Shown here in pieces: positions 1 to 11,430 of a stretch of DNA of 64,000 nt. The notes under the pieces are model-generated. The model saw only the letters and a program-made list of their open reading frames with translations, was not told the origin of the DNA and did not search any database. Made by a program: the position numbers and the translations under genes. Position 1 is the stretch's first letter, and every line of letters begins with the position of its first letter. This DNA comes from Vanessa cardui. Its lineage: Eukaryota; Arthropoda; Insecta; Lepidoptera; Nymphalidae. Location: positions 7,998,001-8,062,000 of the forward strand of contig NC_061143.1 of the NCBI RefSeq assembly GCF_905220365.1, written 5' to 3'.

Positions 1-2434
1 ATTTAATTAAAATTGACACACATACGCTAAGAAATTAGGCAAGATATAGCCAAGCTATAATTTAAAAAATAATTGACGCATCCAATTTAAAGACATCTAG
101 TACAAATTAAAGCAGTTACAATAAATTTATTCTTAAAGCTAATTAAATCTTTTTGAATTTCGATGCAATTAAATAAATTATTACAATAATAATATTGTGC
201 TAACAGCTGGCGCGGAACTGGCGAAGCATAGGGCAGAGTAAATTCGTGTAAGCGGATGCTCACAAAAACGCGCAAATATACGACATTTCGCAATAATATA
301 CGCGCGCAGAAACGCGTATGCACAATCATACGCGATTGTTTTCAGATTGTGTTTAATTGTATGCGTTGTTCATTGTTACTTAAAAATCCTCTACGATACG
401 CTCGCCAATCCGAAAGTTCTAAAATCGAAATATTAAATAAACAAATATTTCCTTATAGTGTAACTACTCAATTCCATAAATCTATTACTATTATTTTGGT
501 GTTTAAATTGCAATATATATTAATTCGATATTCTTTTAGTATCTTAATATACATCAGTACTAAATAATCGATTGAAATATATATTCCATGGCTATTAATC
601 GAAGTACGTGTACATTTAATCGGCTAAGATTTATCACGTTGAAAATATAATCACGACTTATTGAGAGGTTTTAATATCTGCTTTCTCTGGCTATAAAACA
701 AAAGGGTTACTATTGAACTGGTCTAATTATTTTTTGTTGTTTTAAGGTACAGTTATATGACCTGGCATTTCAAATAAAACTTCTTGAAAATGTTGAAAAT
801 TTAGTTGATAATTTTACGTTTTACTTTAGCCGATTAATTGTCAACTTGGATATACTACGATCTTAGTCCATTGAAAATACAAATAAATATCACTAGTTTT
901 CATAGGCCGATAGTGAAACTCTCGTCGTAATATACGTGAATATAATATTTTACTATTCAATATGATTCTAAAAACGCTGTTTAAGACAAGGCACGCAAAA
1001 TAATTCATCTATCGCAGATTTTAAATGAAATTTTTATTAACAGCTAAATCGAATGAATAGCTTGATAAATTTTAATTTGACACTTAATTTTATTAAATTT
1101 TATACAATTTTCACAATATTAGTAATCTTGAAATTGAACATACGTATAGTAAACGTTACCTATATTCAAAGACTTTCATATGAAATCTTATTGAATAATA
1201 TATTTAAATATTTTTAATAGTTTAACTATTTGATTGAACGTTGTAATTAGAGTTCGTAATCTTAATTTATTTTCTATAATGTCGTTTTACTTTCAAGTAA
1301 AACAAACAGTAAAGTTTGTATTTTACGCAACTGCCCTTCCATGTGACCATTTCTACACTAAATATCTAATTTAAATGCTTACAAAATTTATTGTAATTAC
1401 ACATCTTCCACGAAGTATTGATCTTGCGATTTAGGATTACATGTATTTTCCTGAAAAAATAACACATATCTCTTATATATTACATAAAATAAGATTTGTA
1501 CAGCAAATACTAACTTATTTGATTGACGCAGATATTACTAACAAAATGTATCAACATTTTTTTTCCATATGCAACACTTTCATCAAAAGACTGAAATCAT
1601 CAGGCATATTATATGTTCATACTATGTTCTAAATAGAATGTTGACTGAATAACATATCACACATATTCTTACAAAACTGTAAGAAACAGTTAATATTGAA
1701 ATGAATAGTGTTGATAGATTGTTATAACCATTACCTTCGTAGAGCTATTTGGGTGGAGCTAATTGGGTATTTTCCTTCCAGCTCTATATAATAGAGTAAA
1801 GTTAAGACTTTGTGTGTTTACTGGACCGCTTGCTTTGAGTAACTGTGATTATGTGACATGAATAAAAGTCCTTGTATTTAATTCTTACCATTGTTAAAAG
1901 TAAATAAAATTTTGGTAAAAAAGTACTTCATATACTATTAACAAATGCTGCTCTTAATTTTAATAGCAAGCGAGCAGATATAGGGGCTGTGTTGAGTATC
2001 ATAAAAATGTGTAATACGAGTAAGTAAATAGCAATGCTATTGCGTCTAAATACAGATAATTAAAATATAATGTTTGTCCAAATTATATAATAAATAGTAA
2101 GTGAATGTAAAGTGAAGTGAAGATGGCTACGTGTTTATCACATGATAGCTCTAGTCAAAGATAAAATAAGTTGAGTATGTAGTATAAGTATGGATTTGCA
2201 TATTGTGTAGGTGTGAAACAAGCAATGGTTGGATTCATATTCAACACATAAAATACAATTAAAATACCGTTTATAACTTACCTCACGTAAAAAATTTATA
2301 CAATCAAAAATATGCATATCTATTCGTCTATCTCATAACTAGATGAAGTAACTATATGACCTCATGTTAAATAAATACAAGAACGTAGATGACGGATATA
2401 CTTATTGTATGACAACTAGAAATCATAAACCAAA
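1..2434. other. n-syb 3' flank, no gene seen
   Basis: AT-rich sequence downstream of n-syb. Part of it is probably 3' untranslated sequence of n-syb. The open frames at 256-567 and 1441-1632 are short, AT-driven and without splice or protein support. No repeat family found elsewhere in the window was recognised here. Confidence 0.5.
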
Positions 2435-2608
2435 TCATTCCTCATGATCTAAAGCAAACTTTGAAGCTGTAAACATGCCAAGCGAAGGAATAGAAGGCAG
2501 AAGAAGGAAGACATCTATCTGACTTACAATTATTAGTAACAGCTGCGGTAGCATTGCCGGCTACGCCTGGACTGATGCCGGTCATAGTCGGTGTGCCACG
2601 GTATCGAA
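2435..2608 (-). CDS. n-syb: n-syb long C-terminal tail, two exons
   Basis: Exon 2528-2608 (81 nt) starts after a TAG acceptor and ends at a consensus GTAAGT donor. Exon 2435-2466 follows a long pyrimidine tract and CAG and ends in TGA; the intron between is 61 nt. Joined to the anchor exon (phase 1), the frame stays open and adds about 37 residues: RYRGTPTMTGISPGVAGNAT, then AAVTNNSSKFALDHEE. A tail after the single C-terminal anchor would face the vesicle lumen. The exon is richer in GC than the surrounding sequence, as expected of coding DNA. This is a splice-site inference; I do not recognise this tail from other insects. Confidence 0.55.
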
Positions 2609-4913
2609 CTAACCAAACATTTGTTTAATGTTATCACCTGCAAACAGCAGTAAGCAGAACGTACGCCACAAAGCATCTAGCCTCTACAAAATCCATATGT
2701 TCAGGTGAACATAAGACAAACAGGTAAGGCGATTTGAACATTAAACTGATGTCATTCGAAATTTAAATTGTTACTTTTTTTTAATTGTAGTTAGTCACCA
2801 GTTTTATGTTCAAAATCCCAAACATTGTAATATAATATATACATATATAAAGTTAATATTACATATTTTCAGACAGTGCTAGAAGAAAAGAAAGAACGCA
2901 GGTAGAAGAGAAATTTGTAAGAGCTCACGTAAGCACTTTAATGCAACCTAACTTGCACAACCATATCATTTAAACTAAGGACATTTTCACGTTGATCCAT
3001 CTATTATCCTAAATATTTTACAATATATTATGTTTTGTCGTTATATATAAAATTTACATAGATACATATATATTAACATCAACAACAATCAAACTAAAAT
3101 AAACCGTTTTAAAGATGAAACTTGTTAAACACAATCGAGTCAAAACATTAGAACTAAATTGACAATTGACAAATTTCATCTAGACAAGACGAACACTCAA
3201 GGACAATCTAAATGAACTAAGGGCCAATCATTTGACAACATCGAATCGTACAAAAATAAAGCATATATTATTCCATTACTTACCGAATAAGAGGCCAATG
3301 ATAACGATCCCAATCACGCCCATTATAATCATCATCTGCAAAATAATGAGAAAAATTTAAAGCAATGTATTACTTAACAGAGAATCAAGAGTCTAAAATT
3401 ATCTGTCAAATTATTCAAATGTTTTAATTTTTTTAAAAAATAACACAATTATTTAGATGCAATACCTTTAAATTTTGTAACCAAAATTTATTTTTCAAGC
3501 TCTTTGCCTGTTGCTCGAACTGTGAAGCACCCTGTTGGAGTGCATCTGGAAAATTTAAACGACAATTGAAGGAAGCTTTCGAGCGAAGCGGGCAGTAGCT
3601 AATTAGTAACTTGACATACCTGCTCTATCATCTAATTCCGACAACTTCGCGTCTCTGTCTAGAACCTTCTCGACATTTGTTTTCATAATATCCACGACCT
3701 GAAAATGAATTATTGATCTTGTAATAACAAATTCCTTTACATTACCAGCTGCATTTTTGGTGCTTCTGCAATTAATGTCCGTTTCTATAGGTAAAGGTAA
3801 ACAGCTACCATAAGTTGGCTCGTTTCCTCGTCTACCTTTAATATGATTGCATAAAAATAAGCTTTACTTCATCGACTTGCGCCTGAGTCTGTTGCAATCT
3901 TCTCTGAGCAGCGATCTGCTGTGGAGTGCGCGGTCCCCCAATAATTTCTCCATCTGGTCCTGTTTGGGGTTCAGCTGGGGCTAAACCACCTGGAGTACCT
4001 CCTTCAGTCGCCCTGAAAGTTGAAGTATTATTTTTTGAGACAAATATTGAAGGACCTTTGCTGTAACTGACATTGAAGTAATAATAAAAACGCCAAATTT
4101 TTTTTCTGACGGAAAATGTGAAATATTTCTCCAGAATCGTATTTGTCGATAAAAATAGATTTTATCCAAAAACTAAACATTTAACAGTTTTATGTTATTG
4201 CATAAATAATTCAATCTTCTAATCAATAAGTGTTTAGAATTATTGAAAGCTTGAGTATCGATTGCAGTTAACGTAATAACGAATTTTTCTTCATTGAATT
4301 GACTGTTGTATTTATGGAGAATTTAAAAAATCGTATTGACTTTATATCAACGTTGGCAAAATGCCAAAGTCGTTATGAAAATGTAGGCCATCTAAATTTT
4401 CTAGAACAAAATTTTATATTTTTATACCATAAAAATGTATTTGCTGCTTTTATTAGTATTCATTGAAATATACACGGTATTGCAGCTTAATAACCTACCT
4501 AACTTTATCTTATTATCACTAACACTTTTTTCAATTACAAAATAATTTACGTCTTCGTTACACTGATAAATCTAGTTCAAACATTTTAATGAATTTTTCG
4601 TATTATTCGACGAAAATAGTTAAACTTTTCAGAATGTATTTATCATAAGCAATTCAGATATTTATTTTTTTACATTTCAGAAAAAACTATACCAATGTAT
4701 TAATTTAATTCTGAAACTACATATAAAACCAAATAATATATAGCGAACAAAACTATTAACTGACATGTTACTCATATATTCATAAGCTTAAGAACTGTTT
4801 AGAACTGTAAAAACTGAACTTAAATATTCAATACACATTTTTGTATAAAATCAAGCATTTTGCTTCAAATTATTGAATAAACTTAAATAATTAACAGTAA
4901 AAACAACTCACAT
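2435..4913 (-). CDS. n-syb: Neuronal synaptobrevin (n-syb / VAMP2-like v-SNARE)
   Basis: Vesicle SNARE that pairs with syntaxin and SNAP-25 to fuse synaptic vesicles. Coding exons on the minus strand: 4912-4913 (AT of the start), 3868-4012, 3620-3698, 3466-3545, 3284-3335, then 2528-2608 and 2435-2466 for a 156-residue form. All junctions are GT-AG and phases match. Seen: a Gly/Pro-rich N-terminus (residues 2-35), the SNARE motif from about 38 to 98 with RLQQTQAQVDE and VLDRDAKLSELDDRADAL, the zero-layer Arg at about 64, ASQFEQQ at 82-88, and a membrane anchor starting MMIIMGVIGIVIIG at 103. The DALQQGASQFEQQ block and QTQAQVDEVVDIM identify the neuronal rather than the ubiquitous Syb paralogue. 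The first five exons are certain; the ending is inferred from splice sites and phase (see separate entries). The 5' end is noncoding up to at least the AT of the start codon. Confidence 0.93.
2859..2878 (-). CDS. n-syb: n-syb alternative short C-terminal exon
   Basis: A strong pyrimidine tract and TAG acceptor (about 2879-2900 on the minus strand) opens a 20-nt coding piece that joins the anchor exon in phase (G|CA) and reads ALSENM then TAA. It would end the protein at 125 residues just past the membrane anchor, as in most synaptobrevins. It lies between the anchor exon and the longer tail exons, the layout expected for alternative last exons. Inferred from splice signals and phase only. Confidence 0.45.
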
Positions 4914-5120
4914 TTCTCTGTCTGCACTAGTTTCTATTTACGACGCACTAAGGTAATAGGATGCTGAGGGAGGCTTTCTTTCACTGGCGTTTCAGCTTGC
5001 CGCAAAGCTCGACTGACATGGCCGCAGTAACATCGCGTACAAATGTGCTACGTTGGCACTTTCGAGCCTGCGTCATGGGGGTTATGTGGGTCGACTAAGG
5101 GATGTTATTTTAGACCAGAC
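4912..5120 (-). promoter_or_regulatory. n-syb 5' leader and proximal promoter, with possible upstream ORF
   Basis: The noncoding first exon must end at 4912, where AT is followed by a GTGAGT donor. The sequence upstream on the minus strand (to about 5120) is CpG-rich compared with its surroundings, suggesting leader or promoter. If transcribed that far it holds a 31-codon upstream ORF, 4981-5076, starting MTQARKCQRS and ending before the real start. The transcription start cannot be placed from sequence alone. Confidence 0.45.
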
Positions 5121-5520
5121 ACTGTATTGTTACGTATAGCTGTAGTTTGTTGCTACTTTAGCAAATTATTTTAAATTTGTACAACATGTATTCAGCGCTT
5201 TTTTTTATTTTGCAAATTGATTTTTAAAGAAAAATAAGGAAAAAATTAAAAATTTGAATAATTTTATATATATCGTTGGTTTTGAAATAGGTTTTTTTTT
5301 CGATTCCATAATCCATGGTTTGATAAGAATTCAGAGTAAACTTTTAAATATTACGTAGAGACGAAGATAAAGTAAAAAAGTTACATTTCCATCGATTTTG
5401 TGATGCTAAAGAAAGTTTATTAAAATAGTTTAACTACTCATGATTATATATAATTTTAGGTCAAAAGAATATCTAAAGTATAGTTCGTTTTACGAATGCA
5501 TAAAATAACAATTAATCCAA

Positions 5521-5640
5521 TTCGTCACCTCTATTCTCGCCAGTACCGCATCGCGGCAAAGCGCATGCGCGCCACTGCGTGTGTCTCATCGATTGACGCG
5601 CATTCGTGGGGTAGGTCTGGGGATTGCCGCACGTTCTTGT
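5521..5640. promoter_or_regulatory. GC-rich block with NRF1/Ewg-type palindrome
   Basis: A CpG-dense block of about 120 bp in AT-rich sequence, 0.6 kb upstream of the n-syb start. It contains GCGCATGCGC (5561-5570), the perfect palindrome bound by NRF1 in vertebrates and by its insect homologue Erect wing. Likely a promoter or proximal element of n-syb; it could also serve a gene outside my models. Confidence 0.4.
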
Positions 5641-5994
5641 CAATGAATGCGTTCTCTGCATGAATGTACTTTATCTATACTTGATATATCATTCGTACTA
5701 CGCAAGTTTGAACAATTAAATATATTGTAATTTGTTGATAAAATGTACACTACATTGACCACAAACAAATATAAATAAAACAATACTTTAATACCCCGAC
5801 AGAGATATGTAAAAATATATTTCAAAATACATCAATTTATGTCATACCTATATCCTATTACAGTTATAAAGAAAATAAATAAATATAATAATAAAAATAA
5901 AGAATAAATTCAAATAAAAAAAACATACAAATTTATTGTGCAATATTACTTTTATACATGTATAATGTATAAAAGTAGTATACGAGTAAAACGC

Positions 5995-6450
5995 TAAGCA
6001 AAAAGTCTGTATTCCTAACTAAAGTCTTCCGTTCCATTCCTTGAGAAGGCTTAGAGCTTGGTCTACCATTCCAATACGCGAGAGATTTTCATCCGACCCT
6101 ATAGATTTAATTCAAAGTATTCCTTGACCACTGATGATATACTGCGTACCACCTGTCTTTGCCCATTGAAAGATGACTGAAGAGCTAATGCAAGGAGTAA
6201 CGGCAGCATACAAAAGCCATCCCAAACGGACGGAGAGGGTACCGCTGGGTTTTTGGGTGGGTATTCCTTATTATTAGTAAACCTAGGCACCAACGAGTCC
6301 CACTAATGCGTAATGAGTTTATTTAGTAGAAAAATAAGAGGTAGTGCCAGGAGCAAAGCCTTATTTACCAAGGTTGGTTGCGCCGCTAAGTATAAAAAAT
6401 ATTCTCAACGAAAGATGATGAGATTCTTCCCAAAGAAATTATATGAAAAT
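5995..6450. repeat. GC-richer stretch resembling transposon debris
   Basis: More GC-rich than its flanks and holding short frames on both strands (6099-6293 minus, 6313-6501 plus), neither with recognisable domains. The composition and broken frames suggest part of a decayed transposon. A conserved noncoding element is the alternative. I cannot name a family. Confidence 0.25.
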
Positions 6451-6520
6451 CGGTCAAATGTATATACTGTTGGTATTTCATATAAAACATATATCAATTA
6501 ATATATACTATTCACAAGCT

Positions 6521-6837
6521 GAGCTGAGGTGACCCAGAGGTTAGAACGCGTGCATCTTAACCGATGATTGCGGGCTCAAATCCAGGCAAGCACTACCATA
6601 TACATATATGTGCTTAATTTGTGTTTATAATTCATCACGTGCGGCGGTGAAGGAAAACATCGTGAGGAAACCTACATGTGTCTCATTTCCTCAAAATTCT
6701 GACACATGTGCATTCCATCAAACCGCATTGGAACAGCGTGGTGGAATATGTTCCAAAACCCTCTTCTTAATGGAAGAGGAGGTCTTATCCCAGCAGGGGG
6801 AAATTTACAGGCTGTTACTTTACTTTTTTTTACTTTT
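6521..6837 (+). mobile_element. tRNA-derived SINE (family 1), full length
   Basis: tRNA-like head with A box (TGACCCAGAGG, from 6530) and degenerate B box, a body carrying GTGAAGGAAAACATCGTGAGG, and a 3' end GGCTGTTACTT. An 11-bp target duplication ATTCACAAGCT flanks it exactly (6510-6520 and 6838-6848). It matches the Metulj-type SINEs described from butterflies; that name is from memory. Confidence 0.9.
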
Positions 6838-7059
6838 ATTCACAAGCTATTCTCATGTGATATAAATTTTATTACCTTACGATGTAATGGAGATCGGATT
6901 TAACATCTGATAAGGTTAAATAATGATACCTTGCTTAGCGTTAATTAACACGTTATAAGTATTAAAATCGGTATCAGAAGGTATCTAATTAAGGCGGTCT
7001 CCATACGATTTATTAATTAGCATAATATATAGGGTCACTCCGTTGGATTTTAATATTAC

Positions 7060-7200
7060 ACATCCATACTAATATTATAAATGCGAAATTAATTTTGTCT
7101 GTTACCTCTAAACGCTTAAACTGATTTAAATGAAATTTGATTTGGACACAGTTTGAGTCCCAGAGAGGACTCAGACAACACCAACAAATAGTACAACAAA
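7060..7200 (-). repeat. Dispersed repeat (family 5) end fragment
   Basis: Starts CATACTAATATTATAAATGC and continues into TTTTGTCTGTTACCT and GATTTAAATGAAATTTGAT. These are the complements of the 3' ends of copies at 44.4, 51.4 and 54.3 kb that end ...TATTAGTATAGATT. A common short lepidopteran interspersed repeat whose class I cannot assign. Confidence 0.5.
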
Positions 7201-7962
7201 AATGCAACATTAAACCAAAAGTCATCATAAGTAATTGGGTAATTGCCTACATTTTTACAGGTATTTTAAAATTACTCGACTAATCGACCACGTAAAAACG
7301 ATAATTAAAAAAAAGTTAATATATAAAATAAAACCTTTTTTAATTCAATAAAAAAATTGAGATAATAACAAACACCTAAATACAATTTTTGTCAATATAT
7401 TAAAGTTTAATTAAATAAAAATAAACAATTGCGAATTTAAATATATTGGTAGGATTTTAATTCACCCCTCGAGGGGGAAAATTGATGCTGGTAAAGCTGC
7501 AGATTCAGCTTGAAGATACTTAGTAAGATGAACTCTGTGTATATGTCTCTTGCTTATTTACGGCCTAACCAGGGAACCGGATTTCATGAAAATTGGTATC
7601 TTCCAATATGAATTCCAAGAAAGAGCTTACTTTTTTGCCTAACGCTAAACCAACGACCAAAACACTAGCAATATATTTATAGTAATGTTTAAACGAATAA
7701 ACGTTTTGTTGTGATAAATTGATATACACAAAACTTTTCCCAGAAAATGCCGCACGCTTCAGAGGTTTTAGTATATTATTTTAATATATATATATACCAT
7801 CGCGCACTTTATTATTTAAAAAGCATAGATAGATTTCATGTTGTTTTTTCGAATTTAACTGGCTACTACGTTTAACTCCTGGAAGCTTATTTTTTTTATT
7901 ACCTAAGCTGCTTTAATCGAATGTTTAAATTATATGATCGAATTTTTAAATGATATTATATT

Positions 7963-8007
7963 ATATTTATTTTTATGTATATTTTAAGTATACATAAAAA
8001 TAAATAT
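7963..8007. repeat. AT-rich perfect palindrome, 19-bp arms
   Basis: Arms 7963-7981 and 7989-8007 around a 7-nt centre. It could extrude as a cruciform or be the remnant of a foldback element. Chance formation in AT-rich DNA is possible, though 19 perfect pairs is long. Confidence 0.5.
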
Positions 8008-8699
8008 GAACAAAATAGTTTTGTTTTAAACACATTTTAATAGCAGACACGGCAATCACTTCTAAAACATTTTAACACACATAAAAACGATCGTCATAAT
8101 CATTTATATAGTTTTTATCTCTGTATCCTTGTTGAAGCCACCTCATCGCTTGTAACAACCCAATAGGCACTAAACAATACATCAGTTTAATTCATATTTG
8201 TCATTGAAATATGAACCTTATTCAATTGTATTAAGGGTGTTGTAATGATGTTTACGTGTGGCCCGCTACGTCGATTCTTAAAGAGTACGTTTACCAATAA
8301 AACAATAATACATCGTCTACCTCAAAATAGTATAGATATGACAATCTAATTTAAAGTATATCAATATTTTCATAATTATTTTAAACCGGATTCAAAAATA
8401 AACTAGACTTTAATTTACATTTAAGTTATCACCCACATATTTATTGTATTAAGTATTACTAATGCTAAGACTCTATTTCACATGTTTTCTTTTAAAATAA
8501 GCCTTATACTTAATTATAATAAAAGTTATTCTTTTTATGTATAAAATAATCGAAACACTTGTTTGAAATCATTATCTAAATCAATACCGACTCATCGCTG
8601 AATATAAAATAAAATTATACACATCGAACAATCTGCCGCAAAAATCTAAAGACGATCCACACAAAACCGTCTTATGATAAATACATTAAGTATAAATTT

Positions 8700-8800
8700 T
8701 ATAAGGCCATTAAAATTAGGGCGGTCGAGCCTCGAGCAAATTGTTGTGAGCGGCACTACAAAGAGCTCGGACTAATCAATTGCCTTCCCGCTCAGGAGAA
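8700..8800. promoter_or_regulatory. GC-richer patch, candidate noncoding element
   Basis: Locally GC-rich, no open frame, with a homeodomain-type core TAATCAATTG and GTCGAGCCTCGAGC. Candidate enhancer or conserved element; no alignment available. Confidence 0.2.
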
Positions 8801-9165
8801 AAATGTACTAACCGCAATAATAACAATTAACAAACAGACGTAGCGGTTTATTTTTGTTTATTTTCAATGAGTGATAAATAGTTTTGATATGCAGGGATTT
8901 ATCGCCGTCGTTTGCCTTAAGCTTTGAGTAAAATATTAATTTGACAAAATCGTGTCTTCTAAACATTAAGAAACAAAGTTATTGATTACCTTCTTGAATA
9001 AGTACCTGATAGAAATTTCATTAAATAGGATTTAAAACAGATTTTAAAGTATATTTCGTATTGATATGCGATAAAAAAAATAACTATTATTTTTTACTGT
9101 ACCTCTACTAAAATAAAGTAATATGTGTTTATGAGAATACTACAGGTGGCAGACACGAGTGTTAA

Positions 9166-9474
9166 CAACAACAACAACAGCCTGTAAATTCCCACTGCTG
9201 GGCTAAAGGCCTCCTCTCCCTTTGAGGAGAAGGTTTGGAACATATTCCACCACGCTGTTCCAATGCGGGTTGTTGGAATACAAATGTGGCAGAATTTCTA
9301 TGAAATTTGTAACATGCAGATTTCCTCACGATGTTTTCCTTCACCGCTGAGCACAAGATAAATTATAAAGACAAATTAAGCACTTGAATCAGCGGTGCTT
9401 GCCTGGATTTGAACCCGCAATCATCGGTTAAGATGCACGCGTTCTAACCATTGAGCCATCTCGACTCTCGATCT
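9166..9474 (-). mobile_element. tRNA-derived SINE (family 1), full length
   Basis: Minus-oriented copy with (TTG)n tail at the left end, B box GGGTTCAAATCC and A box at the right. A perfect 10-bp target duplication CGAGTGTTAA lies at 9156-9165 and 9475-9484, so the element is complete and fairly recent. Confidence 0.92.
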
Positions 9475-9589
9475 CGAGTGTTAAGATGTAACTCAATGAA
9501 GACAATGAAATGATATTGAATTTCAATAAACAATTATCTTACGAGTCCAATCAACGCTGAAGGTTTAAGGTAGATGATACCGACATTCT

Positions 9590-9760
9590 ATCAACAATTA
9601 GCCCACTTAACTCGCAACTAGGCACGGTAAACAAATCCGGGCTTTGTCCACCGAATTAGCGTGCTCAGGCTAAGTGCTCCGATCCTTGTTAACTGTTTAG
9701 GTTAACAAGGCGACCGAGGTGTTTGCTGGGGTTATTGGTACAAGGAGCCAGTGCCTTGCT
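9590..9760. promoter_or_regulatory. GC-richer patch with forkhead-like sites
   Basis: Noncoding patch with GTAAACAAA (forkhead core) and the inverted pair CTTGTTAAC / GTTAACAAG in CCTTGTTAACTGTTTAGG. Candidate regulatory element; inference from composition and motifs only. Confidence 0.2.
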
Positions 9761-9848
9761 CGTTTATGTATGGTTTAAGTTATAAGAGAAAAAATTATTA
9801 GTAATATATGTTGTACAAAATGATGCGGTTAAGTATGACACAAGTGTA

Positions 9849-10093
9849 CAGTGGCGTAGCTATCGTAGGGCCAGGAGGTGCAATGCACCAGGGCCTCGGA
9901 ATTCAGGGGGCCCTCTAAACTAAACCTTAAGCTTCTGAAGCTAGAAAATCACGACCCTGTGCACAAGATTTCATATTTGGTATCTATAATTTTAAAGGGT
10001 AATTATTAGTTAAAGAGGGATGAAAAAGAGGGGGTGAGGGCCCAATTTTTTTTTCTATGCACCAGGGCCCTTCTTCACCTAGCTACGCCACTA
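9849..10093. mobile_element. hAT-type MITE, 245 bp
   Basis: Terminal inverted repeats start CAGTGGCGTAGCTA and end TAGCTACGCCACTA. The flanks are a perfect 8-bp target duplication CAAGTGTA (9841-9848 and 10094-10101), the hAT signature. Subterminal GGGCC-rich segments are also inverted. There is no coding capacity, so it would need a transposase from elsewhere. The last base of the right end departs from the usual G. Confidence 0.9.
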
Positions 10094-10834
10094 CAAGTGT
10101 AACTTAAGTTCTTGTATAATATTACAACCATTTTAAATGAACATTAAATATTTTCGTTAACTATTGAAATGTAATCTTTTTTTAATTTATATTTTCAAAT
10201 TAACTTATAGAAATAAATGGGATAATAATGTTGTCTAAAGTAATATTTAAAATTCAACTTTGGATTTGATTACCATAATTTTCATTTTAACTTCAGCTTA
10301 TGTTTCAAGCGATTTCACTGAAACCAAAAATATATTTTTTATGTTACGCACCCGTATATTTTTACCTACAATTTCTCTATACTTAAACAAATGTTACACA
10401 CATATTGTCGTTACATACTTCGTATCTATAATATTTATTAAAGTTAGCATTAATAGTTGTAATACCAACTAATCGCTGTTATCGCTATGTCTTACCACTT
10501 AGCACATAAGAGGCTATTTCACATAGCTTTATCTAGATTTTTTGCTCACAAGCCTTAGAAATTCTTTATAATCGATATGCAACTTCTGATCTCTCGTTTA
10601 TATGTGAAATATAACTCTTTCCCGCTACTGTTAGTTACAATTTTGACGTAACCTTTCCATTGGTTCGGTCAATATTTATAGAGCGAGGCGACCGCGCATG
10701 CCTTTGAATTACGTATATTTTATTTATAAAGAATAATGGTATTTTCTTATTATTTAATATCAATGAAATAATATCCATTTTTTTAATGTCAGTATTTTTA
10801 TATGTATGCCATATATATGGTATGCTTATGGGAT

Positions 10835-11020
10835 ACCTATGTTAACTGTTCACCACCGACTATAGATTTTCCATTTATTACATCACCTGTGCGCCTTAAG
10901 TCTTGGGAACTAAGATGTTATGTCCCTTTTGCCTGTAGTTACACTAGCTCACTCACTCTTTAACACAAAACTACTTAGTATTGCTGTTTGGCGGTTCTCC
11001 CTATGGTATAATACGATACA
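10835..11020 (+). repeat. Dispersed repeat (family 3), partial copy
   Basis: Shares CTAAGATGTTATGTCCCTTT, GCCTGTAGTTACACTAGCTC and GGCGGTTCT with better copies at 52925-53217 and 61035-61310. Noncoding, diverged. Confidence 0.7.
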
Positions 11021-11269
11021 ACTTATTCATTGCAAAAATAATGTAATAGAAATAACATATTATCTAACGTAATCAGCAATAATTGAACCCCCTGACTGAA
11101 CTTTAGAGCTATTTTATAAAATACACGTAATCATTTTTTTTATTTTAATTATAGGATGTTTAGTACAGTTTATGTGCCCAATTTTTATTTGAAAAAAAAA
11201 TACGAATTACAGAATGCAAATTATACATTTTCAACCAATAACAAGAAACCAAAAACGGAAACCAAGCAT

Positions 11270-11430
11270 AATGCTCAACTAATTCCTGACCAGTAACTAG
11301 ATCGTTTAGCGTACCATTGTAAAGAGTGGTGTCACCCTAAGGCGATCTTAGATAAATTTCGGCGTTTTTCGTCTAGCCGCATTATCACAAACCTGGTAAT
11401 TGAACCGGGTGCGCGGTGCATCTGAATAAA
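11270..11430. promoter_or_regulatory. GC-richer patch, candidate noncoding element
   Basis: Includes GTGGTGTCACCCTAAGG and GAACCGGGTGCGCGG in AT-rich surroundings, without a usable frame. Candidate conserved noncoding element, unsupported by alignment. Confidence 0.2.

Noticed and set aside
2636..2646. n-syb tail exon after the CAG at about 2640 (reading DNIKQMFG)
   Set aside because: Good acceptor, but it gives a short unsupported tail. The acceptor 30 nt further on opens an exon with a consensus donor and a following in-phase exon.
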